From an uncultured Lachnospiraceae bacterium (GTDB lineage Bacteria; Bacillota; Clostridia; Lachnospirales; Lachnospiraceae), in NCBI GenBank assembly GCA_949502235.1, contig CATBDC010000022.1, positions 1 to 55,844 of the forward strand: a stretch of DNA of 55,844 nucleotides. Direction: 5' to 3'. The notes beneath the pieces are model-generated. The model was given only the letters and a program-made list of their open reading frames with translations. It ran no database searches and had not been told where the DNA came from. Positions 8,935 to 18,313 of this stretch are shown one piece after another. How positions within the stretch are numbered: the stretch's first letter is position 1; every line of letters begins with the position of its first letter. The position numbers were made by a program, and so were the translations under genes.

Positions 8935-9897
8935 ATGAAGAAAATAAGTGTTATTATTCCAGTGTTTAATGTAGAAAAATATTTAGAGGAATGTTTAGAA
9001 TCTGTTATCAATCAAACATGGCAGGAGATAGAAATATTAGCTGTGGATGATGGCTCTACAGATAATTCTTTAGAAATACTTGAAAGATACAAGGAGAAGT
9101 ATCCAGATAAAATTAAAGTTTTCACAAAGAAAAATGGTGGGCAGGGCAGTGCTAGAAATGTAGCCTTGAAATATGTATCAGGTGAGTTTGTCGGATTTGT
9201 AGATGCGGATGACTGGATTGACCCCGATATGTATAAAGAGATGATTCAATTGGCAGAAAAGGAACAAACAGATGTTGTTATATGTGATATGGTTGATCAT
9301 TATCCTGATAAAGATGTGTATCACAATTCATCACAGTTTAACAACAGATTTAAGGTGACGCCTTCAGCCTGTAATAAAATTTTTAGAAAGAATATAGTTG
9401 ACGGGAAATTTTTCCCAGAAGGATTGTGGTATGAAGATTTTGAATTTACTACGAAAATACTCATGGAGACAAAACGTATTTCAGTAATTCATAAAGGATT
9501 CTATCATTGCCATTGCAGAGAAATCTCAACTATGAATAATAATAATTCTGTGAAAAATTTGGATATGCTACAGGTGTTCGAGCACTTATATTTATTTCTG
9601 CGCCAAAAAGAGTGGCTTGATAAGTATAATGAGACTATGGAGTATTTGGTGTTATATCATATTTTAATAACGTCAATTAATAGAGTGGCTAGACAAAAGA
9701 ATCTTCAAAAAAATGATGTTATAAAAAGAATGAGGATATATGTGCTGAAAAAATACCCTAGATTTTGGAAAGATAAGGTGTTTAAAGAATTTTCAAACAA
9801 GCAACAAATTATTGCTTGTTTAAATGGATTCGGTTTGCAAAATGTCTCGCAACAGGTTTTTCGATGGAAGGATGTTTTAAAAAATAGGTGGAGATAA
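8935..9897 (+). CDS. GT2-family glycosyltransferase
   Basis: Second GT-A transferase of the cluster, 320 residues. It opens with ISVIIPVFNVEKYLEECLES and has VDDGSTDNS and the VDADDW metal-binding motif, plus GLWYEDFEF, usual for EpsJ/EpsH-like transferases. It is related in layout to the one at 5325 but differs in sequence, so it probably adds another residue of the repeat unit. A 64-bp gap to the GT4 gene without a clear terminator suggests it stays in the same transcript. Confidence 0.9.
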   Translation: MKKISVIIPVFNVEKYLEECLESVINQTWQEIEILAVDDGSTDNSLEILERYKEKYPDKIKVFTKKNGGQGSARNVALKYVSGEFVGFVDADDWIDPDMYKEMIQLAEKEQTDVVICDMVDHYPDKDVYHNSSQFNNRFKVTPSACNKIFRKNIVDGKFFPEGLWYEDFEFTTKILMETKRISVIHKGFYHCHCREISTMNNNNSVKNLDMLQVFEHLYLFLRQKEWLDKYNETMEYLVLYHILITSINRVARQKNLQKNDVIKRMRIYVLKKYPRFWKDKVFKEFSNKQQIIACLNGFGLQNVSQQVFRWKDVLKNRWR

Positions 9898-9902
9898 ATC
9901 AT

Positions 9903-10952
9903 ATGAAAAATAAGATTATTGTTCCAACAGGGTATATGGGGTCGGGTTCATCAGCGATAACAGATTTGTTAGGTGAAATGGAAGGGATCGATGTAAGCAG
10001 AGGAACATTTGAATTTGTTTTTTTGCATTGTCCTAATGGATTATTTGACCTAGAAGATAAATTATTGATAGGAAATAATGCGGTTCGTAGTGATGAGGCC
10101 ATACATTCTTTTTATCATACAATGAAGCAATTGTACGATAAAAAGTATTGGTGGGTAGGACATTATAAGGATAATGTTGGGGAAGATTTTTTAAAAATTA
10201 CAGATGAATTTATAAAAAAAATAACTGATTTCGAAACTCCGTATTATTGGTATTATCAGGAAAACGTGACATATAAAATGCTGCCACGGCTTATTCTGAA
10301 TAAAATATTAGCTAAGATTCCTGGAGGAAAAAAACATATAAAAAAAGCGTTAAGATATTCTCCAATGTTACTTTCATTTATAAATCCGGATGAATTTTAT
10401 AAATGCAGTAAGGAGTATTTATATAAGGTTTTAGAAAGAATGGGAAAGGATAAAAAGCATATTGTTCTAGATCAGCTATTATTACCCTTTAATCTATTCC
10501 GAATCGAAAACTATTTTGAAGATGATCTCGAAGTTTTTGTGGTAGAAAGAGATCCAAGAGATGTATTTATATCGAATAAATATTATTGGAGTAAAAATAA
10601 TGAATTGGTACCATATCCGACAGATGTAAAAAAATATTGTGAATACTATCGTAAATTACGTGATATGGAAACGAAAGTTGAGAATCCGCATGTTCATCGA
10701 ATTAAGTTTGAGGATATGGTGTATAAATATGATGAGACAGTTGCGAAAATTTTAGAAATATTATCGTTAGACGAAGCTATGCATAAGGGCAAAAAAACTT
10801 TGTTTGTACCAGAGATATCAATAAAAAATACTCAGCTCTTTAATATGAATAGTCGATATAAAGACGAAAGTTCATATATTGAAGCGTGTTTAAGGGAGTA
10901 TTTATATGAATTTCCCTACTTATTAGACGAGAAAGATAGACAAGTGTTTTAG
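9903..10952 (+). CDS. sulfotransferase-like P-loop protein
   Basis: The 349-residue protein starts with a P-loop of sulfotransferase type (TGYMGSGSSAITDLL, residues about 9-23), where PAPS phosphates bind in this family. A later VVERDPRDVFIS block matches the region that binds the 3'-phosphate of PAPS, and RIKFEDMV is a common following motif. By family it would transfer sulfate from PAPS to a hydroxyl of the glycan. ATG 9903 with GGTGGAG upstream is preferred to the GTG at 9888. It overlaps no neighbour except by close spacing. No PAPS-making genes are in the window. A kinase-like P-loop role for another donor cannot be excluded. Confidence 0.75.
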   Translation: MKNKIIVPTGYMGSGSSAITDLLGEMEGIDVSRGTFEFVFLHCPNGLFDLEDKLLIGNNAVRSDEAIHSFYHTMKQLYDKKYWWVGHYKDNVGEDFLKITDEFIKKITDFETPYYWYYQENVTYKMLPRLILNKILAKIPGGKKHIKKALRYSPMLLSFINPDEFYKCSKEYLYKVLERMGKDKKHIVLDQLLLPFNLFRIENYFEDDLEVFVVERDPRDVFISNKYYWSKNNELVPYPTDVKKYCEYYRKLRDMETKVENPHVHRIKFEDMVYKYDETVAKILEILSLDEAMHKGKKTLFVPEISIKNTQLFNMNSRYKDESSYIEACLREYLYEFPYLLDEKDRQVF

Positions 10953-10970
10953 AGAGAAAGGGTTATTAAT

Positions 10971-12407
10971 GTGAAATCATCACTTGCGAAAAATGCTGTA
11001 TATAAAGTAATACTAAATATGTTTAATTTGCTTGTTCCCCTTTTTGTTGGCCCATATATTGCAGGTCTACTTTCACCTGAATTGTATGGTATTTATAATC
11101 GAGTCTATGCAGAGTTTCAGGTATTTTTTATTTTAGGCGCTTTTGGAATCTATAATTATGGGGTCCGCGAAATTAGTAAGGTTCAAGATGATAAGGAAAA
11201 ATTTGAAAATATTTTCACAAGTTTATTTGTGATAGGTATATTGTCGAATTTGTTTGTTACAATTTTTTATATTATCTATTTCCTGGTGAGAAGTAATGGA
11301 ATAGATAAATATATATATATGATTATGATTATACAAATGATTTCTAATGTTTTTTACATAGAATTTGTAAATGAAGCAGTAGAAAATTATGGGTTTATAG
11401 CAAAAAAAACAATTATAATCCGTGGTATATATCTAGTTTCAATTTTTTTGTTTGTAAAATCATCTACAGATGTGATCATATATTCTTTTATTGTATGTAT
11501 GACGGTTTTTTTTAACAACTTTGCAAGTTTTTTATATTTGAAACAAAAGTATAAGTTTAATTTTTCAAATTTGAAACTGAAGAAGTTTTTATTTCCGTTG
11601 TTTGTTAATCTGATTTTTGTAAATGCAGAATTATTATATGGACAACTTGATAAGGTAATGTTGAGCCCATTTGTAAATGATATAGCTGTTACGGAGTATA
11701 CTTTACCAACAACTTTAATAGGAATGATTTCTACAATTCCTCTTTCGTTGATTACTGTTGCAATTCCGCGATTATCAAGGTATATTGGAGAAAATAATAA
11801 GCAAAAATATCAGGATACACTTCAAGAAACAACAAGAGTTTATATGGCAATTTTGATACCGATGGCGTTTGGTGTGTTTGTTCTTGCAAAAGAAATTATG
11901 TGGCTGTATTCAAAAGACGTATACACATATGTTTATCCAGTATTAGCCTGCGCTGCAATAACAAGAATAATATATGGTTTTGAATCGATAATAAAATATT
12001 TGGTTATGTATGTAAATGGTATGGAACGTCAATTGACAATTATGTTATTGAGCTGTGGAGGTCTTAATTTTATTTTGAATTTATTTTTTGTATTTATAAA
12101 GAGATTTAGTGCATTTACAGCACTTAGTACAACGATGTTTTGTGTTTGTGTTTTTGTTCTGATTGCAGTGAAGTATTCGGAAAAGAAGCTCGGCATAAAG
12201 TGTAAATTTTTTTCAAAGCAAATATGCGGGTATTTTTTAGCTGCTTTTTCTTTTATCCCCGTTTCCTTTTTTGTGAAGTTACAGAGTAGGGGGTATATTT
12301 GGAATATAGTGTTAGAGATGATAATTTGTATCAGCATTTATAGTATATATTTAATTTATACTAAAGATCCACTCGTTAAGTATATAATAAAAAAGTTTAA
12401 GAAATAG
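10971..12407 (+). CDS. oligosaccharide flippase (Wzx-like, MATE/MVF superfamily)
   Basis: A 478-residue protein with about 12-14 hydrophobic segments. The amphipathic start SSLAKNAVYKVILNMFNLLV and the segment LFVGPYIAGLLSPELYGIYN are characteristic of polysaccharide transporters; LDKVMLSPFVND and ITVAIPRLSRY are conserved internal positions. It should flip the undecaprenyl-linked repeat unit outward for the Wzy-like polymerase. GTG start at 10971 after GAGAAAGGG; no in-frame ATG fits better. Confidence 0.9.
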   Translation: MKSSLAKNAVYKVILNMFNLLVPLFVGPYIAGLLSPELYGIYNRVYAEFQVFFILGAFGIYNYGVREISKVQDDKEKFENIFTSLFVIGILSNLFVTIFYIIYFLVRSNGIDKYIYMIMIIQMISNVFYIEFVNEAVENYGFIAKKTIIIRGIYLVSIFLFVKSSTDVIIYSFIVCMTVFFNNFASFLYLKQKYKFNFSNLKLKKFLFPLFVNLIFVNAELLYGQLDKVMLSPFVNDIAVTEYTLPTTLIGMISTIPLSLITVAIPRLSRYIGENNKQKYQDTLQETTRVYMAILIPMAFGVFVLAKEIMWLYSKDVYTYVYPVLACAAITRIIYGFESIIKYLVMYVNGMERQLTIMLLSCGGLNFILNLFFVFIKRFSAFTALSTTMFCVCVFVLIAVKYSEKKLGIKCKFFSKQICGYFLAAFSFIPVSFFVKLQSRGYIWNIVLEMIICISIYSIYLIYTKDPLVKYIIKKFKK

Positions 12408-12435
12408 AATCGATTTTTGAGACAAAGGAGATAAG

Positions 12436-13542
12436 GTGGAAAAAAAGTGTTCTAGAAATGTTTCATTAGATATTATCAGAGTCATCGCTTTATTTTGTGT
12501 GATTTCTGTACAGTTCTTTAAAAATAACGAATTTTATTCTACAATAATAATGGGCAAAAGAATGTATATTATGACTTTGATGAGGACTTTTTTCATGATA
12601 TGTGTTCCTTTATTTATTGTTTTGACAGGCTATTTGATGAATAAGAAACGGATTTGCAAAAAATATTATCTTGGAATTGTAAAAGTTATCGTAATTTACA
12701 TTTTTGTTAGTATAGTATGCATTATTTATAAAATTTTATCAGGAGGCAACTTCTCATTTACAGTAGCAATTGGTGAAATTTTAAATTTTACAGCAGTGGA
12801 CTATGCATGGTATGTTGAAATGTATATAGGATTATTTCTAATGATTCCCTTTTTAAATGTTTTATGGAACAATTTGGAAACAAAAGGACAAAAAAGGCTG
12901 TTAATAATTACTTTTTTATTGCTGACAGCGATTCCGAACATAATAAATATATATGAGTTCGGTGTTGTGGGATGGTGGAAGACCCCAATTATATCAAATG
13001 ATTATAGTAAACTTGTTCCAGAATGGTGGAAAAATATATATCCCATAACTTATTTTTTTATCGGATGCTATATCAATGAATTTCGTTGTTGCATTAAAAA
13101 GAGTCTATTATTAGTTTTACTTATGGGTTCAATTATTATTTTTGGAACATTCAATTATTATCGCAGTTATGGCGGGATTTTTCTGTGGGGAGACTGGCAA
13201 ACATGGGGAGCATTACCTAATGTGGTAATGACAATGCTTGTATTTCTATTATTATTACATATAGATTTCTCATGGATCTCTGAAAAGGGGAAAAGAGTTC
13301 TCGGGAAAATATCAGGAATATGTTTTGGGGCCTATTTATCATCTTGGATTTTTGATGCAACTTTTTATCCTATTCTGAATACAACAGTAGAATATATGCA
13401 AGATAGAATGGTATATTATTTTATTATAGTACCAGCCGTTTTTTTATGTTCACTGCTGTTATCATATATTTTAGATTGTATATATTCAGGAGGTGTTAAG
13501 CTTTTACATGTAGGATTCCACTTGTTCAATTTAAAAATATAG
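12436..13542 (+). CDS. acyltransferase family 3 membrane protein
   Basis: A 368-residue integral membrane protein beginning with SLDIIRVIALFCVIS, which matches the acyltransferase-3 (OafA/NolL-like) start motif with an Arg next to the first segment. About ten hydrophobic segments follow. Family members O-acetylate or otherwise acylate exported or membrane-linked glycans. GTG start with AAGGAG 7-8 bp upstream. In this operon it probably decorates the repeat unit. The usual catalytic His near the start is not obvious (CVISVQFFKN), so activity is less certain than family membership. Confidence 0.8.
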   Translation: MEKKCSRNVSLDIIRVIALFCVISVQFFKNNEFYSTIIMGKRMYIMTLMRTFFMICVPLFIVLTGYLMNKKRICKKYYLGIVKVIVIYIFVSIVCIIYKILSGGNFSFTVAIGEILNFTAVDYAWYVEMYIGLFLMIPFLNVLWNNLETKGQKRLLIITFLLLTAIPNIINIYEFGVVGWWKTPIISNDYSKLVPEWWKNIYPITYFFIGCYINEFRCCIKKSLLLVLLMGSIIIFGTFNYYRSYGGIFLWGDWQTWGALPNVVMTMLVFLLLLHIDFSWISEKGKRVLGKISGICFGAYLSSWIFDATFYPILNTTVEYMQDRMVYYFIIVPAVFLCSLLLSYILDCIYSGGVKLLHVGFHLFNLKI

Positions 13543-13580
13543 TGTATTATTTTTGTATAATAAAACTAAAGAGGTGCGAT

Positions 13581-14915
13581 ATGGCGAAACGGAGAAGACA
13601 TAGAGGTAGAAGATATAGAAGAAAAAAAGGAAATTGGTTTTCAAGACTGAGCTTGGGCCAAAAGTTTGTAGTATGTTTTGGGGGAGTCTTGATATGTTTT
13701 ATAGTAACAGGAGTTTTGTTTGTTGCTGCAAAACTAGGAAAGATTGAAACAGAGGATATTCCGAAGGAAGATATTATTATTAATGAAGAGGTAGAGGAAA
13801 AACTGGCAGATTTAGGAGAAGGCTATTTGAATGTTGCTTTATTTGGAGTAGACTCTAGAGAAGGAGATTTGGGAGAAGGTACACGTACAGACTGTATTAT
13901 TATTGCAAGTTTGAATAAGGAAACAAAGGAAGTCCGAATGGCGTCAGTATATCGGGATACTATATTGGATTTGTCAGAGGGAACGTTGCAAAAGTGTAAT
14001 GCTGCATACAGCTTTGGAGGACCCAAAATGGCAATTAACATGTTGAATATGAATCTTGATTTGGATATAAAAGATTATGTTACTGTCGATTTTGCAGCAA
14101 TAGCAGAAGTTATTGATTTGCTTGGGGGAGTTGATATTGAGATTCTTATGGAAGAGGTTGAACCAATGAACGAATATATTGGTGAAACGGCAGATGTAGC
14201 CGGAAAATCTTCATCCTTAATTGAAGCACCAGGATTACAACACTTAGATGGAGTGCAGGCGACAACATATGCCAGGATTCGTTCGACTGCGGGAGGAGAT
14301 TTTACTCGTACAGAAAGGCAGCGGTTAGTAATTCAAAAAATAGTAGAAAAAGTGCAGCAGACAGATTTAATGACAATTAATCAGATTATAGATACAGTAT
14401 TTCCCAAAATATCTACGAGTTTTAGTGTTGCGGATATTCTATATTATGCACAGTATTTTGCTGAATATAAACTGGGTGAAAATACGGGGTTTCCGATTGA
14501 CAAAACGACAGACACGATATCTGGATTGGGAAGTATTGTAATCCCTGTAGATTTATCTGATAATGTAAGACAGTTGCATGAATTCCTGTTCGGAGTTACT
14601 AGTTATACTCCATCTTCTACTGTAAACATTGTCAGCGGAAATATTATTGCAAGAATCGGTCAGAGAGACATAATGAGTGATGATGAGTTAAATACACAAA
14701 TATACGAAGTGGATCCAATAGAGGGACCAGACTATAATGGAATAGATAATATAGATAATATTGGAGATAATTTATGGAACGAAGATGGAACCGGAGGGGA
14801 TGGAACTGATGGTGGTATAGGAAATGGAACTGGAGAAGATGGAACTGGAAACGATAGTGGGATAGGAGATGGAACTGGAGATAACACTGGAATGACTGGA
14901 ACGACATCTCAATGA
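13581..14915 (+). CDS. LytR-CpsA-Psr (LCP) family glycopolymer transferase
   Basis: Short Arg/Lys-rich cytoplasmic N-terminus, one membrane anchor (about residues 28-51), then an extracellular LCP domain: VALFGVDSREG, RTDCIIIASLN, MASVYRDT, YVTVDFAAI, DLLGGVDIE and the TRTERQRLVIQK block with its phosphate-binding arginines. LCP enzymes move lipid-linked glycopolymers onto peptidoglycan. The last ~60 residues are a Gly/Asp/Thr/Asn low-complexity tail, likely extracellular. ATG 13581 has GAGGTG upstream; an in-frame GTG at 13542 is disfavoured. It is the obvious wall-attachment step for the polymer made by the preceding genes. Confidence 0.93.
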   Translation: MAKRRRHRGRRYRRKKGNWFSRLSLGQKFVVCFGGVLICFIVTGVLFVAAKLGKIETEDIPKEDIIINEEVEEKLADLGEGYLNVALFGVDSREGDLGEGTRTDCIIIASLNKETKEVRMASVYRDTILDLSEGTLQKCNAAYSFGGPKMAINMLNMNLDLDIKDYVTVDFAAIAEVIDLLGGVDIEILMEEVEPMNEYIGETADVAGKSSSLIEAPGLQHLDGVQATTYARIRSTAGGDFTRTERQRLVIQKIVEKVQQTDLMTINQIIDTVFPKISTSFSVADILYYAQYFAEYKLGENTGFPIDKTTDTISGLGSIVIPVDLSDNVRQLHEFLFGVTSYTPSSTVNIVSGNIIARIGQRDIMSDDELNTQIYEVDPIEGPDYNGIDNIDNIGDNLWNEDGTGGDGTDGGIGNGTGEDGTGNDSGIGDGTGDNTGMTGTTSQ

Positions 14916-14953
14916 GAGAAGATATAATGAAAAGCTAGAATAATATTATTATG

Positions 14954-14997
14954 CCGGTTGATAATTGATTTTTTGTAACTGTATAATTATCAACCGG
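14954..14997. terminator. perfect 13-bp inverted repeat after the LCP gene
   Basis: Arms 14954-14966 and 14985-14997 are fully complementary around an 18-nt loop. No strong T-run follows on either strand, so it may be a weak terminator, an mRNA 3' end stabiliser or a binding site. The rest of 14916-15088 shows only AT-rich sequence. Confidence 0.55.
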
Positions 14998-15088
14998 TTC
15001 AATCATATCAAATTTTTATGGAGTGTAGCGAAGATATTCGTGCTTAAGGAAAGGATTATGATATCTATTTTATAAATATTATACTAAA

Positions 15089-16240
15089 ATGATTATGGAT
15101 GAAAGAGAACAATTGTATCGTAAAAAATTACAGAAAAAGAGATCTAGAGATCGAATCAAAAGAAAGCGCAGACGCATACAACATTTCATTTGTGGGTGTG
15201 TAATATTATCTGTAACTATTGTTTTTGTGGCAGTTTTATTGAAAAGTTTTAATTTTGACAATGAAGATATAAAGGAGGATCAAGCTGATAAAGAAGAAAC
15301 TTTATCTGTAACAAAGGAAGACGAAAAGAGTAGCGCAGTTATCACTTTGGAAGAAAATATAACGAATACATTGCTTTTGGGAGAGGCTTTTGTAGAGCCA
15401 GGATATAAGGCGGCAGATAAAGATGGAACAGACTTGACAGGGCAGGTAGAAGTAGATACAACTGGTGTTAACCATGCAGGAATACAGCAGATTGTTTATA
15501 CTGTAAAAGATAGTAAAGGAAGGGAGACAAAAACAGTAAGAGAAATTGAAATTTTGCCTAATACGCAGTATGATACGACTGGTCTGCCTATTTGTATGTT
15601 TCATTACATATATGATAAAAACAATCCTCCTGAAGATTTGAATTCAAACTTTATATCTACGGATGTTTTAGAAGAAGAGTTGAAATATTTAAAGGAGAAC
15701 AATTATTATTTTCCAACATGGCAGGAAGTACGCGACTATATAGACGGGAGGATGTTGTTGCCATCAAATAGCATTGTATTGTGTTTTGACGATAATCCAT
15801 TACTAATAGAACTAGGTTTTCCTATTTTTAAGAAATATGAGGTGCCAGTTACGTGTTTTGTTATTACTGGTTATTGGGAGAGTAAAGAAGCACTTATGCA
15901 GTATAAAAGTGAATATGTAAACTTTGAGACCCATTCTCATTATATGCATGAGGCGGGTGGTACAGTAGGACATGGGGGAATTTATACAGCTATGTCAAAC
16001 GAAGAGATTATAAGTGATTTACGACAATCGATAGAAATGTGCGGAAATGGAAATGCATTTGCCTACCCTTTTGGTGATTATACGGAGGATAGAATTAGTG
16101 CACTGCAGGAGGTTGGGCTTTTATGTGCGGTAACAACGGAATATGGAAAAAGCTATCCGGGATATAATCCTTATACATTACCGCGAATCCGTATGTCAGA
16201 TGGACAGACTTTAGAGGAATTTATAGCTAAAATACAGTGA
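15089..16240 (+). CDS. membrane-anchored polysaccharide deacetylase (CE4) with Ig-like domain
   Basis: Basic cytoplasmic N-terminus, one membrane segment (about residues 30-52), a linker, a DUF5011/Ig-like domain (about 90-155, LLLGEAFVEPGYKAADKDG, then TVKDSKGRETK), and a C-terminal CE4 domain. The CE4 motifs visible are LPICMFHYI, CFDDN (metal-binding Asp pair, with Asn where Gly is usual), THSHYMH (metal His pair) and AFAYPFGDY. It probably removes N-acetyl groups from the exported polymer or peptidoglycan outside the cell. No convincing ribosome site precedes ATG 15089 or the in-frame ATG 15095, so the start is uncertain. Last gene of the AT-rich block. Confidence 0.88.
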   Translation: MIMDEREQLYRKKLQKKRSRDRIKRKRRRIQHFICGCVILSVTIVFVAVLLKSFNFDNEDIKEDQADKEETLSVTKEDEKSSAVITLEENITNTLLLGEAFVEPGYKAADKDGTDLTGQVEVDTTGVNHAGIQQIVYTVKDSKGRETKTVREIEILPNTQYDTTGLPICMFHYIYDKNNPPEDLNSNFISTDVLEEELKYLKENNYYFPTWQEVRDYIDGRMLLPSNSIVLCFDDNPLLIELGFPIFKKYEVPVTCFVITGYWESKEALMQYKSEYVNFETHSHYMHEAGGTVGHGGIYTAMSNEEIISDLRQSIEMCGNGNAFAYPFGDYTEDRISALQEVGLLCAVTTEYGKSYPGYNPYTLPRIRMSDGQTLEEFIAKIQ

Positions 16241-16247
16241 TACATGT

Positions 16248-16326
16248 AAGTGCTTCAAAAGATGGCGTCTGGTGAATCTAGCAAGGAGCTGCTATACGGA
16301 CACTATCATTAATTGAAGCACTTTTT
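16248..16326 (+). terminator. three-tier structured terminator before glmS
   Basis: Outer 11-bp stem (16248-16258 with 16313-16323) is perfect and runs into a T-run. Inside it lie a 9-bp helix with one mismatch and one wobble (16261-16269 with 16299-16307) and a 5-bp hairpin (16279-16283 with 16290-16294). This is far more structured than a usual terminator. A downstream segment at 16353-16362 can pair with 16316-16325 instead, giving an alternative fold. Confidence 0.65.
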
Positions 16327-16406
16327 ATGCTTATGTTTTAACAGGCGGGCGGAAAAGTGCTTATGAGACTAAAATCTATTATAAAGGTTTACAAGATGTT
16401 AAGAAT

Positions 16407-16436
16407 TTGTTACAATTAATTCTATTAATGTAATAT
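16407..16436 (+). promoter_or_regulatory. probable glmS promoter
   Basis: TTGTTA (16407-16412), 18-bp spacer, TAATAT (16431-16436), 21 bp before the glmS start codon. This is compatible with independent transcription of glmS after the terminator. Confidence 0.55.
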
Positions 16437-16457
16437 TTACATTTATGGAGGTATTAT

Positions 16458-18284
16458 ATGTGTGGAATTGTTGGTTACATTGGAAATAAGCAGGCAGCGC
16501 CAATCCTGTTAGACGGTTTATCCAAACTGGAATACAGAGGATATGACTCTGCCGGAATTGCTGTATATAATGGTGAAAAGATTGACATGGTAAAATCAAA
16601 AGGCCGTCTGAAGGTTTTGGACGAGCTGACACACGGCGGAGAAACCTTGCCGGGTACTGTAGGCATCGGACATACAAGATGGGCAACCCACGGTTCGCCG
16701 TCAGACAAGAATGCACATCCTCATTTTAACAAGGACAACAGCATTGTTGTAGTGCACAACGGTATTATTGAAAACTATTTAAAACTAAAAAAGAAATTAG
16801 AGAAAAAGGGCTATAAGTTTGTATCAGAGACAGACACAGAGGTTGTAGCGCATTTGTTAGATTACTATTATAATGGAAATCCATTACAGGCAGTGACCAA
16901 AATTATGCACCGTATGGAGGGTTCTTATGCGCTGGGAATTATTTTTCAGGATCATCCGGACGAGCTTTATGCGGTCAGGAAAGACAGCCCTCTTATTGTA
17001 GGACACACAGATGGCGGCAATATTATAGCCTCCGATGTGCCGGCAGTGTTGAAATATACCCGTAATGTTTTTTTTATCGAGAATGAAGAAATTGTCCGTA
17101 TGACAAGGGACACCATGGAGTTCTTTACAGTAGATGAGGAACCTATCGAAAAGGAGTCTGTTAAGATTGACTGGGATATTAATGCCGCAGAAAAGGGCGG
17201 TTATGAGCACTTTATGCTCAAGGAAATGTATGAGCAGCCCAAAGCTATTACAGACACGTTTTCCCCCAGGTTAAAGGACGGAAATATTGTGATAGAAGAG
17301 CTGAATATGTCAGACGAGGATATAAAAGCCATTAAAAAGATTATGATTGTTGCCTGCGGGTCAGCTTACCATACCGGTATTACCAGCAAATATGTATTTG
17401 AAGATATGGCAAGGCTTCCGGTAGAGGTAGACCTTGCTTCAGAGTTCAGGTACCGCAGGCCTATTTTAGAGGAAGGGACGCTGGTTATTGTTATTAGTCA
17501 GTCAGGTGAGACGGCAGATACTCTGGCAGCACTTAGAGAATCACAGGAATTAGGAGCTAAGGTTTTGGGTATTGTAAATGTAGTGGGAAGCTCCATTGCC
17601 AGAGAGGCTGATAATGTCATGTATACCTGGGCAGGGCCGGAGATTGCCGTTGCTACTACGAAGGCTTATTCTGCACAGTTAATTGCATTATATCTTCTGG
17701 CAATGAAGTTTGCATATGTGCGGGGGATGGTAGATGCTTCAGAGATGGAGGAGCTGATCAGAGACATGAAAGCTCTTCCGGCCCAGGTTGAAATGCTGCT
17801 GAATAATAAGGGTAAGATACAGAGGTTTGCTAACCGTTATCTTGCAGCAAAGGATGTATTTTTCATCGGCCGGGGAATTGATTATGCAATTTCGCTGGAA
17901 GGCTCTCTTAAGCTGAAGGAGATATCTTACATTCATTCAGAGGCATATGCGGCGGGAGAACTGAAGCATGGAACTATATCGCTGATTGAGGAAGGAACCC
18001 TTGTTGCGGCAGTTCTGACTCAGAGAGACCTGTATAAAAAAATGATTAGTAATATGGTAGAGGTAGGTACAAGAGGGGCATTTGTGCTGGCTGTTACAAA
18101 TGAAGGAAATGTAGAGGTGGAACGGGCGGCAGATTATGTGATTTACATTCCGGAAACAAACAAGTATTTCACAAATTCTCTGGCTATTATACCACTTCAG
18201 CTGTTTGGATATTATATTGCGATTGGACGAGGCTGTGACGTTGACAAGCCGAGAAATCTTGCAAAATCTGTTACGGTGGAATAG
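16458..18284 (+). CDS. glmS: glutamine--fructose-6-phosphate aminotransferase
   Basis: Makes glucosamine-6-phosphate from fructose-6-phosphate and glutamine, the entry to UDP-GlcNAc. The N-terminal glutaminase domain starts MCGIVGYIG with the nucleophilic Cys2; GHTRWATHG and HPHFN follow. Two SIS domains come next (ACGSAYHTG, ISQSGETADT, GRGIDYAIS), and the protein ends in the conserved KPRNLAKSVTVE. Length 608 is standard. GGAGG precedes the ATG. Base composition returns here to that of the housekeeping genes. Its product supplies both peptidoglycan and the UDP-GlcNAc/UDP-ManNAc used by the upstream operon. No glmS ribozyme core is visible upstream. Confidence 0.98.
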   Translation: MCGIVGYIGNKQAAPILLDGLSKLEYRGYDSAGIAVYNGEKIDMVKSKGRLKVLDELTHGGETLPGTVGIGHTRWATHGSPSDKNAHPHFNKDNSIVVVHNGIIENYLKLKKKLEKKGYKFVSETDTEVVAHLLDYYYNGNPLQAVTKIMHRMEGSYALGIIFQDHPDELYAVRKDSPLIVGHTDGGNIIASDVPAVLKYTRNVFFIENEEIVRMTRDTMEFFTVDEEPIEKESVKIDWDINAAEKGGYEHFMLKEMYEQPKAITDTFSPRLKDGNIVIEELNMSDEDIKAIKKIMIVACGSAYHTGITSKYVFEDMARLPVEVDLASEFRYRRPILEEGTLVIVISQSGETADTLAALRESQELGAKVLGIVNVVGSSIAREADNVMYTWAGPEIAVATTKAYSAQLIALYLLAMKFAYVRGMVDASEMEELIRDMKALPAQVEMLLNNKGKIQRFANRYLAAKDVFFIGRGIDYAISLEGSLKLKEISYIHSEAYAAGELKHGTISLIEEGTLVAAVLTQRDLYKKMISNMVEVGTRGAFVLAVTNEGNVEVERAADYVIYIPETNKYFTNSLAIIPLQLFGYYIAIGRGCDVDKPRNLAKSVTVE

Positions 18285-18313
18285 TTTATGTGCAGATATC
18301 AGGAGAAAGAAGT

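Noticed and set aside
16330-16457. glmS ribozyme upstream of glmS
   Set aside because: The conserved ribozyme core (AGCGCC... with its pseudoknot elements) is not visible; the structure seen differs and lies mostly upstream of the glmS promoter.
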